NCBI GenBank assembly: GCA_031553915.1
Contig: JAVBKT010000003.1
Location: 124,001 to 188,000, forward strand
Direction of reading: 5' to 3'
Length of the DNA stretch: 64,000 nt
Origin: HGM13862 sp031553915
GTDB taxonomy: Bacteria; Bacillota; Dehalobacteriia; UBA4068
The notes below the pieces were generated by a model, which was given only the letters and a program-made list of their open reading frames with translations, made no database searches and was not told the DNA's origin. Below are positions 50,531 through 59,410 of the stretch, one piece after another (position 1 is the stretch's first letter; each line of letters starts with the position of its first letter). Made by a program: the position numbers and the translations under genes.

Positions 50531-50562
50531 CCAGCTATAAATAATTAAAGGAGTGCCTGTTG

Positions 50563-50583
50563 ATGCGTAATTTTTCTTGCTAA
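50563..50583 (+). CDS. Regulatory leader peptide (MRNFSC) of the ABC-F gene
   Basis: A six-codon reading frame, ATG to TAA, preceded by AAAGGAG with a 9-nt spacer. Its last codons lie inside segment 1 of the attenuator. Ribosomes stalled here by a drug would free downstream segment 2. Peptides of this size and position are typical of ribosome-protection and methyltransferase gene leaders. Confidence 0.72.
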   Translation: MRNFSC

Positions 50584-50740
50584 CATTTTTATCAGCGAAC
50601 AAAATCAGCTTTTCGTCATCTGGCTCTGTTTTGTTACGCTAAGGCAAGAAAGTTACCATTTCAAATGCACTTTAATCACTACTTTTCCGTATTGATAGGC
50701 CAATTTGGCTGCAAGGTGAACTTTCTTGCAGCTATTTTTA
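50569..50740 (+). promoter_or_regulatory. Ribosome-mediated transcription attenuator of the ABC-F gene
   Basis: Segment 1, TTTCTTGC (50573-50580, inside the leader peptide), can pair with segment 2, GCAAGAAA (50644-50651). Segment 3, GCTGCAAG (50708-50715), pairs with CTTGCAGC (50725-50732), followed by TATTTTTA: a terminator. Alternatively GCAAGAAAGTT (50644-50654) pairs perfectly over 11 bp with AACTTTCTTGC (50719-50729), which destroys the terminator. Stalling on the leader peptide blocks segment 1 and favours the antiterminator. Confidence 0.8.
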
Positions 50741-50786
50741 TTGCCTAATTGCTAAACCAAGGGTACTGTGAAAAGGAGTTATTTTT

Positions 50787-52265
50787 ATGTCAATGATTAG
50801 CGTCACTAATCTTACCTTTGCTTACGAGGGTAGTTATGATAATATTTTTGAGAACGTCAGCCTGCGTCTTGATACCAACTGGCGTTTGGGCTTTATTGGC
50901 AGAAACGGCCGCGGCAAGACTACTTTTTTAAACCTGTTGCTGGGCAAATACCGCTATAGCGGCGCCATCTCCGCTGCTGCCAATTTTGAATATTTCCCCT
51001 ATCAGATAGATGACAGCGGGAAGAAAACTCTTGATATTATCAACAGCATCTATGATGATTATCAGGAGTGGGAATTGAGCTATGAGCTGAACCAGCTGAA
51101 TATTGACGAAGAAGTGCTTGACCGTGCTTTTGCCACACTTTCGCAAGGGGAACGCAGCAAAGTTTTGCTGGCTGCCTTGTTCTTAAAACCCAACAGCTTT
51201 CTGCTGATCGATGAACCGACCAACCATCTGGACAGAGAAGCCCGCGAATTGGTGAGCAAATATCTGCGCCGCAAAAGCGGTTTTATTCTTGTTTCTCATG
51301 ACCGCGCCTTTTTGGATAATTGCATTGACCATATCCTGGTCATCAATAACACCAATATTGAGGTGCAAAAGGGCAATTTCTCCAGCTGGTGGGAGAATAA
51401 ACAGAGACAAGACCATTTTGAACTGGCGGAAAATGAAAAGCTGCAAAGCGAAATCAAGCATTTGCAGGCAGCGGCCAAACGTACTAATAAATGGTCGGAT
51501 GATATTGAGAAAGGCAAATTCGGCCAGCGCAACTCCGGATCTAAAGTGGATAAGGGCTATATTGGGCATCAGGCTGCCAAGATGATGAAAACGGCAAAAG
51601 TGATTGAAAAACGGCAGCAACAATCAATGGAGAAAAAATCTCAGCTGCTCAAAAATATTGAAACAGCTGATGTCCTGAAGCTGATCCCCGCTAAGCATCA
51701 TAGCAGCCGCTTGCTGGAAGCAAATGATTTATCGCTCTTCTATGACGATAAACAAGTAATCAGCCGGCTCAGTTTTACTTTGGATCAAGGGGAACGGCTG
51801 GCTATCTGCGGCAAAAACGGCAGCGGCAAATCCACGCTGCTGAAGCTGATCATCGGCGAAGATATTAGCTATAGCGGCAGTTTTATCCGTAGCAGCTGGC
51901 TAACCATCTCCTATGTCTCACAGGACACTTCCTGGCTGCAAGGAAATCTGAGCGATTTTGCCGATAAGCAGCAGCTAGACGAAAGCGTCTTCAAGGCGAT
52001 GCTGCGTAAAATGGCTTTTCCGCGGCTGCAATTTGAAAAGGATATAGCCAGCTTTAGCAGCGGGCAAAAGAAAAAAGTACTGCTGGCAAAAAGCATTTGC
52101 GAGCAGGCGCATTTATATGTTTGGGATGAGCCGCTTAATTTTATTGATGTGCTTTCGCGTATTCAAATCGAAGAGTTGTTGCTCAGCTATTGCCCGACCA
52201 TGGTTTTTGTGGAGCATGACAAAAGCTTCTCCGACAATATTGCCACAAAAACTATTAATCTGTAG
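50787..52265 (+). CDS. ABC-F ribosomal protection protein, Lsa/CplR-like
   Basis: A 492-residue cytosolic protein with two ABC ATPase domains and no membrane part. Walker A motifs are GRNGRGKTT (about residue 38) and GKNGSGKST (about 345). Signatures are LSQGERSK and FSSGQKKK, and Walker B LLIDEPTNHLD for the first. The second is VWDEPLNFID, an Lsa-type variant. The start MSMISVTNLTFAYEG and the interdomain linker fit Lsa and clostridial CplR proteins, which dislodge lincosamides, streptogramin A and pleuromutilins from the ribosome. Expression is probably induced through the attenuator upstream. Intrinsic resistance is expected but not shown. Confidence 0.9.
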   Translation: MSMISVTNLTFAYEGSYDNIFENVSLRLDTNWRLGFIGRNGRGKTTFLNLLLGKYRYSGAISAAANFEYFPYQIDDSGKKTLDIINSIYDDYQEWELSYELNQLNIDEEVLDRAFATLSQGERSKVLLAALFLKPNSFLLIDEPTNHLDREARELVSKYLRRKSGFILVSHDRAFLDNCIDHILVINNTNIEVQKGNFSSWWENKQRQDHFELAENEKLQSEIKHLQAAAKRTNKWSDDIEKGKFGQRNSGSKVDKGYIGHQAAKMMKTAKVIEKRQQQSMEKKSQLLKNIETADVLKLIPAKHHSSRLLEANDLSLFYDDKQVISRLSFTLDQGERLAICGKNGSGKSTLLKLIIGEDISYSGSFIRSSWLTISYVSQDTSWLQGNLSDFADKQQLDESVFKAMLRKMAFPRLQFEKDIASFSSGQKKKVLLAKSICEQAHLYVWDEPLNFIDVLSRIQIEELLLSYCPTMVFVEHDKSFSDNIATKTINL

Positions 52266-52306
52266 CTATAAGGCAATACTCTTCCAGCAAATGCTCTCGG
52301 AAAAAT

Positions 52307-52341
52307 AACAATAAAGACACGCTTTGCGTGTCTTTATTGTT
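52307..52341 (+). terminator. Strong terminator after the ABC-F gene
   Basis: AACAATAAAGACACGC (52307-52322) pairs perfectly over 16 bp with GCGTGTCTTTATTGTT (52326-52341) around a TTT loop. The stem ends in T-rich sequence. It could work in both directions. Confidence 0.88.
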
Positions 52342-52646
52342 TGGCCATGCATTGCATGGACCACATAGGGTATGTATGGTATGGTATGAATGGTACAGTA
52401 CGAAAATCATTTCGTGTTGTTATTATAACATAGATAAATCTAAATATCTACACTTTTTGTTACAAAAACAAAATTTTTTTTCATAAATTAATTATTTTTG
52501 TCACGATGATAGCTATTTTGTAACTTATTGCCCATTTTAGCTGGCTATTAATTCATCAGACTAAAGAATGAACAGATTTGCTTTACTATGAGTTAAATGA
52601 TAAAATTAGGACAAATACTATACAAATAAACTTTTATGGACAGAAA
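52342..52646. other. Gene-free region with short direct and inverted repeats
   Basis: Contains GGCCATGCATTGCATGGACC (near-palindrome, about 52342-52361), a short ATGGT-type array at about 52370-52394, and ACGAAA/TTTCGT at about 52400. GTTACAAAA (52459) and TTTTGTAAC (52516) are inverted arms 48 nt apart. An open frame runs through the last part into the thioesterase gene, but lacks a ribosome-binding site. Confidence 0.4.
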
Positions 52647-53384
52647 ATGCAAACTTATACTGATACAATAAGACTTTTCACCAATGATATTGATCTCTTT
52701 GGTTTATGGAAACCGGATTCCATTTTTCGCTTTATGCAAGAAATTGCCGGCGACCATAGTACCAAGTTGGGTTTTGCCAGAGAAAATATTGTTACTACCA
52801 ATCTGGTGTGGATGCTGGTTCGAGCAGAGCTGGTGGTGAAACGCTATCCCGGGCTCAAAGACAGTGTGACCGGGCTCACCTGGTACGGCACCCCAGGCAA
52901 AATTACCTATCCGCGCTATGTGCAGTTTTGTGATGACACGGGTGAGCAAATAGCCTTTATGGCAACAAGCTGGGTTGTGGTTGATCTGGCTAAGCGCAGC
53001 ATTCAAATACCCGCCAGAAATGAAATTTCTTTCCCGCCGGCCGCAGATATTATACCAACTCTGGCTGAGCCGCAGCGTCTAAAACTAAGCAAAGCTGCAG
53101 CCGCGCAGGTTACCTGCCGCACAGTTATGTATAGTGATTTGGATATTAACGGCCATATGAACAATGCCTGTTATATCAGTTGGCTGATGGATCTTTTCCC
53201 TGTCAGCTGGCACGAGGAGTATGCCCTTTCTTCCTTGCATATTGATTATTTAGCAGAGGCCCATGCTGAGCAGGAGATTGAACTGTATCTTTATGGCGAC
53301 AACCTTGATTATGAAGTACAGGGCTTGGATAAAGCCAGCAACAAGAATCTCTTTAATATTAAAGTAAGTTTCAGAAAAAAATAG
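52647..53384 (+). CDS. Acyl-ACP thioesterase (FatA/FatB-like)
   Basis: A 245-residue double-hotdog protein that releases free fatty acids from acyl-carrier protein. The N-terminal hotdog has DIDLFGLWKPDSIFRFMQE, and the second has the catalytic-region motif DLDINGHMNNACYISWL (Asn and His of the NxH block). ATG 52647 is chosen by family alignment; the open frame extends 23 codons upstream. No acyl-carrier or lipid genes are adjacent. A terminator follows. Confidence 0.88.
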   Translation: MQTYTDTIRLFTNDIDLFGLWKPDSIFRFMQEIAGDHSTKLGFARENIVTTNLVWMLVRAELVVKRYPGLKDSVTGLTWYGTPGKITYPRYVQFCDDTGEQIAFMATSWVVVDLAKRSIQIPARNEISFPPAADIIPTLAEPQRLKLSKAAAAQVTCRTVMYSDLDINGHMNNACYISWLMDLFPVSWHEEYALSSLHIDYLAEAHAEQEIELYLYGDNLDYEVQGLDKASNKNLFNIKVSFRKK

Positions 53385-53452
53385 TTTTACTGAATATCCG
53401 GCACCAAAAACAATCAGCTATATATTATTATCAGCTGTTCTACAGCAATATC

Positions 53453-53489
53453 AAGAAGTGCCAGCATTTTAAGCTGGCACTTCTTTTTA
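53453..53489 (+). terminator. Rho-independent terminator of the thioesterase gene
   Basis: AGAAGTGCCAGC (53454-53465) pairs with GCTGGCACTTCT (53473-53484), followed by TTTTTAT. The A-rich left flank may also serve the convergent ytaF. Confidence 0.88.
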
Positions 53490-53521
53490 TGAGGACCCTG
53501 AAAAGTAGTAGATAACAAAAC

Positions 53522-54166
53522 CTAAGTTAATTTGGTAAACGCTAAGATTATTAATAAAACACCGCTCAGCCAGGATAAATCAAAGGCGCTTTTTTTGGCC
53601 AGCTTATGCCCCAGATAAGCGCCAAGACTGATCGTCAGCAAATGCAGCAGTAGCGAAAACACAAGGACCAGCGGAACATTGACCAACCCCAGCCCGGCGC
53701 CAAAGCCCACCGCCAAACCGTCTAAAGAGAGGGCGACAGCCAAAGAAGCAGCCTCGGCCTTGGAGAGACATTGCGAGGCATCCTTATCCGCCTCCTCTGG
53801 ATTAGCATAAATATGGAGGATAAAATTCAAATGCAGCGCACGGAAAGCCCACTGCTTATCAACAATCTGCTTGCGCCTGATCAAAGACTTGATGCTGCTA
53901 TCAAATAATTTGACCATCCCCAAAACAAAAAGTACTGCAAAGGAAATCGTTTTTGCGATATTGGCATCAATATAGGGACGAATAAAAGCGCCCAGCAATA
54001 AAGACAAGGCCAGGCTGCCGGTACAAATAAAATTAATCACCAGCGCTGAGCTAAAGGGGATTTTAATCTTATTGTTCCCATAAGCAAAGCTGGCGACAAA
54101 AGCATCCATGGATAAGGCTATGACCAAAAGCAGAGCAGACACTGCACCGCTAAAAAGCGCTGCCAC
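53522..54166 (-). CDS. ytaF: Sporulation membrane protein YtaF (MntP-related)
   Basis: A 214-residue membrane protein with six hydrophobic segments in two homologous halves. Each half carries the conserved Asp motif: ALSMDAFVASFAYG and ALSLDGLAVGFGAG, as in MntP manganese exporters. The middle loop (EEADKDASQCLSKAEAASLA) marks the YtaF subfamily associated with sporulation. GTG 54166 is chosen because AAGGGGTGG lies about 6 nt upstream. Earlier in-frame GTGs at 54175 and 54178 overlap that site. The transported ion is not known. Confidence 0.87.
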   Translation of the reverse strand: MAALFSGAVSALLLVIALSMDAFVASFAYGNNKIKIPFSSALVINFICTGSLALSLLLGAFIRPYIDANIAKTISFAVLFVLGMVKLFDSSIKSLIRRKQIVDKQWAFRALHLNFILHIYANPEEADKDASQCLSKAEAASLAVALSLDGLAVGFGAGLGLVNVPLVLVFSLLLHLLTISLGAYLGHKLAKKSAFDLSWLSGVLLIILAFTKLT

Positions 54167-54226
54167 AAGAACCACCACCCCTTCTCTGCTCCCATATTAT
54201 GCTGGAGAAAGGGTTTTGCGCTTGTC

Positions 54227-55471
54227 TTATGACTGTTTTTGCTCAGGAGCCAGTGCACGGATATCCCTGCTCGATGGTTGCTGATAAATACTAAGACCGA
54301 ATTCCTCCGCCACCGCGTAAATATGGTCAAAAATATCCGCCTGAATAGTCTCATATTCTTTCCACTCGACAGTATTGGTAAAAGCGTACACTTCAAGCGG
54401 CAGACCGCTTTGCTCCGGCGCCAGCTGGCGCACCATAATAATCATTTGCTGATGAATGCCCGGGTGCTGGTGGAGATAGGCATTGATATAAGCGCGAAAG
54501 GTACCGACATTAGTCAGCCGCCGGCCATTGACATTTTCATCTGTGCCATAGCCATAGGTGGCATTATATCTCTCCAGCTCTAGCAGCTTTTTATCAATAT
54601 AGCCATTGATCAGGCGGATCGAGCGGAAACGCTCTATCATCTCCCGATCGGCAATTTTTACCGAGGCAGCGTCGATAAAAATAGCGCGCTTAATCCTTCT
54701 GCCGCCGCTTTGCTCCATATTGCGGTAATTAATAAAGGCATTAGAAATTAGCGCATAGGCCGGGATGGAAGTAACAGTATTATCAAAATTTTCTACCTGC
54801 ACTGTGGTCAAGGAAAGATCAATGACAGTGCCGTCCGCTGCCTGGCCGGGAATCTCTACCCAATCACCAATACGCACCATATCATTGCCTGTCAGCTGTA
54901 TGCCGGCGACAAAGCCCAAAATGGCATCCTTGAAAATCAGCGAGGTGACTGCTGTCATGGCGCCGACACCGCCCAGCAGAGCCAGGGGGTTTTCGCCGGC
55001 GACAATAGCCACTGCCACCACCGCGCCAAAAATCATCAGCGCAACTTTGCTGATTTGCAGCACTCCTTTCAGCGGTCGTACTCTGGAGATAGCTCTGCGC
55101 CGGTAAAGGTCGCCAAAAGCATCAAGCAGAGAGCTGAGCAAAAAAACCGCTGCAACTACGCTGACAATATTGACCAGCTTAAGCGTTAAATCATGATAAA
55201 TAGGCACATCTTCCGCGTAAATAGCAAGCAATATCGGGATCAGCATATTGGCCAGACGGCGATAGACCTTGCGCTTGACAAAAACGGCATTCCAGTTATC
55301 ACTATCGCGGCGCGACAAAAGCAGCGCAATACGGTTAAAAAGAAAGCGCAGGATAAAACGCAGGGCAAAGCTGATCAGCAAAATAATGCTGAGCGACAAC
55401 AAATATGCGAGCAGATTAATCTGCCAGGTGAGACCGATATTCACCAATAATTGCCAGACCCATTCAAACAT
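54227..55471 (-). CDS. MscS-family mechanosensitive channel
   Basis: A 414-residue membrane protein with N-terminal membrane helices (three to four in 1-165) and an MscS beta domain. The pore-lining helix is GGVGAMTAVTSLIFKDAILG (about 169-188), followed by DWVEIPGQAADGTVIDLSLT, the beta-domain signature in full. The C-terminal extension contains a YnaI/YbdG-like region (PLEVYAFTNTVEWKEYE). YbdG-type channels open under mild hypo-osmotic stress. GAGGA precedes the ATG at 55471. Confidence 0.93.
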   Translation of the reverse strand: MFEWVWQLLVNIGLTWQINLLAYLLSLSIILLISFALRFILRFLFNRIALLLSRRDSDNWNAVFVKRKVYRRLANMLIPILLAIYAEDVPIYHDLTLKLVNIVSVVAAVFLLSSLLDAFGDLYRRRAISRVRPLKGVLQISKVALMIFGAVVAVAIVAGENPLALLGGVGAMTAVTSLIFKDAILGFVAGIQLTGNDMVRIGDWVEIPGQAADGTVIDLSLTTVQVENFDNTVTSIPAYALISNAFINYRNMEQSGGRRIKRAIFIDAASVKIADREMIERFRSIRLINGYIDKKLLELERYNATYGYGTDENVNGRRLTNVGTFRAYINAYLHQHPGIHQQMIIMVRQLAPEQSGLPLEVYAFTNTVEWKEYETIQADIFDHIYAVAEEFGLSIYQQPSSRDIRALAPEQKQS

Positions 55472-55610
55472 AAATGTCTTTTATCCTCAGGGGTTTATTA
55501 TGCTTATACCTTATTTTGCCACGCATTTGCTCTTTTATGTTTGACGGATATAATTTTTGGCAGTACAATAAAGCTAAACAACAATATAATATCCAAAGGA
55601 GGCACCAAAT

Positions 55611-56771
55611 ATGGAAATACCACGTTATTCTTTTGAGCTACCGACAAAAATTGAATTTGGCGCAGGCGTGATTAATGAAGCAGGCGCTGCGGCCAAAGCT
55701 ATGGGTGCGACCAAGGTAATGCTGGTCGCAGACAAAGGTGTGATTAATGCCGGACTGACTAAAGCAGTGGAAGACGGCCTCAAACAAGAGCATATTCCCT
55801 ATATTATCTTTGATGATATTGTTCCCAATCCGCGCGACTTTCAATGCGAATCCGGAGCTAATCTTGCCCGGGCGGAAAAGGTCGATCTGCTGATCGCAGT
55901 CGGCGGCGGCAGCTCGATGGATGTGGCTAAAGCTATTGGCGTACTGCTCACCCATTCCGGCAGAATTCAGGACTATTGCGGCTTTCAGCTGCTTAAGCAA
56001 AAAATCACCCCGCTGATTGCCATCCCTACCACTGCCGGTACTGGCAGCGAGGTCACTCCTTTTGCGGTGATCACCGACAGCCAAACTCATGTTAAGCTCA
56101 ATGTTTTTGACCCCAAGGCAGCAGCCAGCCTGGCCTTGATTGACCCCGGTACTTTGCTCAATTTGCCCTCGCACATCATGGCAGCCTGCGGTATTGATGC
56201 TATGACCCATGCCGTGGAAGCTTTCACCTGCACTGTTGCCAGCCCGCATACTGACGCCAACGCACTTTATGCCATTGAGCTGATCATTGCCAATCTGCGT
56301 GATGCTGTACATAACCCCACCATCGAATCCTGCACCGGCATGATGCTGGGCAGCACCATAGCTGGCATTGCTTTTGGCTATGCCGATGTCGCCTCTGTTC
56401 ACTGCATGGCTGAGGCCCTGGGCGGGCGTTATGATATTGCCCATGGTGTGGCTAATGCCATTTTGCTGCCGACAGTTACCAAGTTTAATATCCCCGCAGC
56501 TACCGAAAAATATGCCCGCGCCGCCCTGGCCATGGGCATTGATATCAAAGATATCTCAGCGCATGACGCGGCCATGCAAGGCGCGGACGAGCTGCAAAAG
56601 CTATGTCTGGATGTTGATATTCCGAAAATGAATCAGATTCCCGAAATTAAACCGGAGGATTTTCCGGCACTGGCCAAGGCCTCAGAGGCCAATGTTTCCA
56701 ACCCCAGCAACCCCCGGCCGATGACCGAAAAGGAATATCTCAAATTATTCAAAGAGGCCTATGCCCTATAG
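55611..56771 (+). CDS. Iron-containing alcohol dehydrogenase
   Basis: A 386-residue group III alcohol dehydrogenase. The NAD(P)-binding GGGSSMDVAKAIG is near residue 97, TTAGTGSEVT near 140. Iron ligands are in the second half: DAMTHAVEAF, HCMAEALGG and DIAHGVANAILLP. The start follows AAAGGAGG. Members reduce aldehydes or oxidise alcohols and 1,2-diols in fermentation. The substrate is not assignable. No microcompartment genes are near. Confidence 0.92.
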   Translation: MEIPRYSFELPTKIEFGAGVINEAGAAAKAMGATKVMLVADKGVINAGLTKAVEDGLKQEHIPYIIFDDIVPNPRDFQCESGANLARAEKVDLLIAVGGGSSMDVAKAIGVLLTHSGRIQDYCGFQLLKQKITPLIAIPTTAGTGSEVTPFAVITDSQTHVKLNVFDPKAAASLALIDPGTLLNLPSHIMAACGIDAMTHAVEAFTCTVASPHTDANALYAIELIIANLRDAVHNPTIESCTGMMLGSTIAGIAFGYADVASVHCMAEALGGRYDIAHGVANAILLPTVTKFNIPAATEKYARAALAMGIDIKDISAHDAAMQGADELQKLCLDVDIPKMNQIPEIKPEDFPALAKASEANVSNPSNPRPMTEKEYLKLFKEAYAL

Positions 56772-56820
56772 CGCCGGATGATTGGCCAAATAACTATAAT
56801 TACTTATTACAGTAAAAGAG

Positions 56821-56856
56821 CTACAGGCACAGGCAGCCATCTGCTTATGCCTGTAG
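56821..56856 (+). other. Hairpin before the zinc-ribbon membrane protein
   Basis: CTACAGGCA (56821-56829) pairs with TGCCTGTAG (56848-56856), with an inner CAG/CTG pair. It ends immediately before the GGAG ribosome-binding site of the next gene. No T-tract follows, so it is not a terminator. Confidence 0.5.
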
Positions 56857-56872
56857 ATAGGAGTGTTTGATC

Positions 56873-57880
56873 ATGGAATGCAAATTTTGCGGCGCCGCAC
56901 TCTCTCGCGAGATGGAAGTTTGCCCTCACTGCAAAAAGGCTGTTCCCGCTGAGCCGGATCAAGCGATTGCAGCCACAAGAGCGGCCCTACCGCGCAAAGC
57001 TGATAGTGGCGCCTCCATACTATATTTGTTTATGGGCTTTACTGCCCTGCTGTCTATTGCCTGCGCTTTTATTCAAAGCAGCTACTATTGGGATATCTTT
57101 GGGCAGCAAGGGGTGATCACCGGGCAATTTGCGGAATTATTAACAAAAACCCGTTTGTGGAATATTTTAGCGCCGCCGCTGCTCGGATGCGCGGTAATTC
57201 TCCTACTCAAAATCAGAGGGAAAATTAATGCCCGGCAGCTAAATATCAAATCCTTTTTCATGGCTCTGGTTTTGCTGATGGCAAATTATGTGCAGCTGAT
57301 GGGAGTGGCCTTTATTAACTATTATATGGGCCTGCCTGCTGCCCAGACAGCAGCCTCTGCCTTTTCCATTGCCAATATCTATGCACTAAACGGCCTGTGG
57401 CTGTGGTTTCTGATCATCAGCTATTTGCTGATACAAAGCAACCGCTCCGCCAGCTTCAAACGCTTTAAGCTCATTGTCCCCCTTGTTTTATTTGTGGGAT
57501 CAGTTGCCCTGGTATTAGCTGCGCCCACAATCGTAACCAATACTCTAGCCGGAGCGATCCCCGGCACTGATGTGCTGGCAATGCTGCGTATTTATTGTCT
57601 CTTTTTATGGCTATGCCGTATCGCCATGCTGATCTTTGTGGTCATGGCTGCCTTAGACAAACAACAGCTGGCCATCAGCATCCTCTTTGCTGTAACCGTA
57701 GTTGCGGCAAATGCCATCTTTTATTTTATTATCCTCGCCTTCTTACATCTAAATATAATCAGTAGCGCATTAGTAGAGGTTTTGGGCTATATTGTCACAG
57801 CTATTGTTCTGCTGATATATAAGAAGCGGCAAAATATCCAGCGTCCGCCAAGTACTGAGGAGACCCCTTTGCCTGAATAA
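56873..57880 (+). CDS. Membrane protein with N-terminal zinc ribbon
   Basis: A 335-residue protein. Residues 1-20 form a zinc ribbon (CKFCG then CPHCKK). A linker follows, then about eight membrane segments from residue 40 to 325. The cytoplasmic zinc ribbon plus polytopic membrane domain is common in uncharacterised Bacillota proteins. ATG 56873 has GGAG 9 nt upstream. No known transporter signature was recognised. Confidence 0.75.
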   Translation: MECKFCGAALSREMEVCPHCKKAVPAEPDQAIAATRAALPRKADSGASILYLFMGFTALLSIACAFIQSSYYWDIFGQQGVITGQFAELLTKTRLWNILAPPLLGCAVILLLKIRGKINARQLNIKSFFMALVLLMANYVQLMGVAFINYYMGLPAAQTAASAFSIANIYALNGLWLWFLIISYLLIQSNRSASFKRFKLIVPLVLFVGSVALVLAAPTIVTNTLAGAIPGTDVLAMLRIYCLFLWLCRIAMLIFVVMAALDKQQLAISILFAVTVVAANAIFYFIILAFLHLNIISSALVEVLGYIVTAIVLLIYKKRQNIQRPPSTEETPLPE

Positions 57881-57905
57881 AAAACCAATAAGCAAAACAC
57901 AGCGG

Positions 57906-58454
57906 TTAAATTAAAGTTTTACCTTCAACAAAAGGATAGCCAATAATTTTTTCAATATTGCAATAGCTGGCTCCCATCATCATAAAGGGCTCCATTTTGG
58001 CTATATCCGGCTTATTATCAGTCATTTTATCCTGCGAGACATAGGCAGCCACAATTTCGCCAAAAAAAACGTCAAATCCTCTGACCGCAGTTTCTTGAAA
58101 CACTTGACAAAGAAAATTGAGCGGACATTCTTCAATCATTGGCGCCTTGCCCAAATCAGCAAAAAAGTTATGAAACAGCTTTGATTTATCTGTATCTTTG
58201 CCGGAGACGATACCGCAGAGATCAGCCTCAGCCAATAACTCAACTGAAGGAATATTAATGCTAAAATAGCCGCTCTCTTTAATCCCGGCAGTAGTATAAT
58301 GGCTATTTTTCAGCGACACATATAAAACCGGATCAAGACAAACGCAACCCACTGCCCCTGCCAGGGCATAATTAATTTTGCCGTCTGTGACAGCGCCTAT
58401 CAACGCAGCGGGAAAGGGGCCAAAAGGCACATTGTCAATCTTAATTTTGCTCAT
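57906..58454 (-). CDS. Flavin reductase-like domain protein
   Basis: A 182-residue FMN-binding split-barrel protein. Family features are PVALIGA-type PFPAALIGAVTDG at the start, then DPVLYVSLKNSHYTTAGI and SGYFSINIPS. The domain is found in flavin reductases and anaerobic flavoproteins (hypothetical electron carriers). ATG 58454 with GGAG 8 nt upstream. Single gene. Electron donor unknown. Confidence 0.87.
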   Translation of the reverse strand: MSKIKIDNVPFGPFPAALIGAVTDGKINYALAGAVGCVCLDPVLYVSLKNSHYTTAGIKESGYFSINIPSVELLAEADLCGIVSGKDTDKSKLFHNFFADLGKAPMIEECPLNFLCQVFQETAVRGFDVFFGEIVAAYVSQDKMTDNKPDIAKMEPFMMMGASYCNIEKIIGYPFVEGKTLI

Positions 58455-58538
58455 AATCATCACTCCTTTGTTTTAAGTATAACAAAAAATAAATAAAATA
58501 CAGGTATCTATATTATAAAATTATGCTATCTATGCTCT

Positions 58539-58581
58539 AAAAAAACGCCCAACTGCTGCATAGCAGTTGGGCGCTGTTTTT
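58539..58581 (-). terminator. Bidirectional terminator between thiF-like and flavin reductase genes
   Basis: GCCCAACTGC (58547-58556) pairs with GCAGTTGGGC (58563-58572). T-runs follow on both strands (TTTTTTT on minus, GTTTTTGTTT on plus). On the minus strand it lies about 150 nt after the ThiF/MoeB-like gene. Confidence 0.8.
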
Positions 58582-58722
58582 GTTTCCTGCTGATCTTTGG
58601 CATGACCAACAGGAGGACGAAAGTTGTATTATCAGCTACTGCTTCCATAGTAGCATAATACCGTATATTTTCTCTTATCATTTGCCAATACAGCAACCGC
58701 GGCTACTGAAAGATGTTTTGCC

Positions 58723-59406
58723 CTAGCAGTCAATGATCTGCACCATATTGGTATGCAAATCAACATATAACAGCCTATGCCGCAGAGTATTGCCTTTGTT
58801 CAGCAAAACTTTTACAACCTCGCTGACCTGGATGGCAGCAACCAGCGCCGGGGTAAATGAGGGAGTACCTAAATTCTCTTCAACACCTTTGGTTCTGCCT
58901 CTTTGGTATAATCTGTCCAAGGTGTCGTCTCCCGGATAAATAGTAGTAATCTTGCCATACCAGCCAGCCACAGCGCCATGCACGATGGGGATCGAGAGCT
59001 TTTTTGCCAAGTCTTGCAATAAAAAGCGCGTCGTAGCATTATCCAAGGCATCAACAATGATATCATGGCCGGATAAAATGTTTTCACCATTGGCGGCGCT
59101 AAACATCTGCACAACTGACGTAACTTCTACCAGCGGATTGACTTTTGCAATATGCTCTTTGGCCATCTCCGCCTTGTTTTTCCCCAGCGTATCGACAGTT
59201 GCAAGCAGCTGGCGGTTGAGGTTTGTTTCCTCAAACACATCGCCGTCAACAGCAGTGATATGGCCCATGCCGAGCCGGCCCAGCATTTCTATCACATATC
59301 CGCCCAGGCCGCCGCAACCCAGCACACATACTCTGAATTTTTGCAGCTGCTGCTGTTCATCAGCGCTAAGCATATTGATATTGCGTAAATAACGAGTCTC
59401 TGTCAT
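58723..59406 (-). CDS. ThiF/MoeB/HesA family adenylyltransferase
   Basis: A 227-residue E1-like enzyme that activates the C-terminus of a ubiquitin-like sulfur carrier by adenylation. It has the nucleotide-binding GCGGLGGYV (about 29-37), DGDVFEETNLNRQ and DALDNATTRFLLQD. The Zn-binding double CxxC of MoeB is absent, and no rhodanese domain follows. It starts 4 nt after a MoaD-like gene whose product ends in Gly-Gly, which is the likely partner. The operon with an aldehyde ferredoxin oxidoreductase points to tungsten-pterin cofactor synthesis. ATG 59406 follows GGAGG. Confidence 0.9.
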   Translation of the reverse strand: MTETRYLRNINMLSADEQQQLQKFRVCVLGCGGLGGYVIEMLGRLGMGHITAVDGDVFEETNLNRQLLATVDTLGKNKAEMAKEHIAKVNPLVEVTSVVQMFSAANGENILSGHDIIVDALDNATTRFLLQDLAKKLSIPIVHGAVAGWYGKITTIYPGDDTLDRLYQRGRTKGVEENLGTPSFTPALVAAIQVSEVVKVLLNKGNTLRHRLLYVDLHTNMVQIIDC

Positions 59407-59410
59407 CTGA

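Noticed and set aside
52578..52646. N-terminal 23-codon extension of the acyl-ACP thioesterase
   Set aside because: The extension has no homology to thioesterases and no ribosome-binding site at 52578; the family start aligns with ATG 52647.
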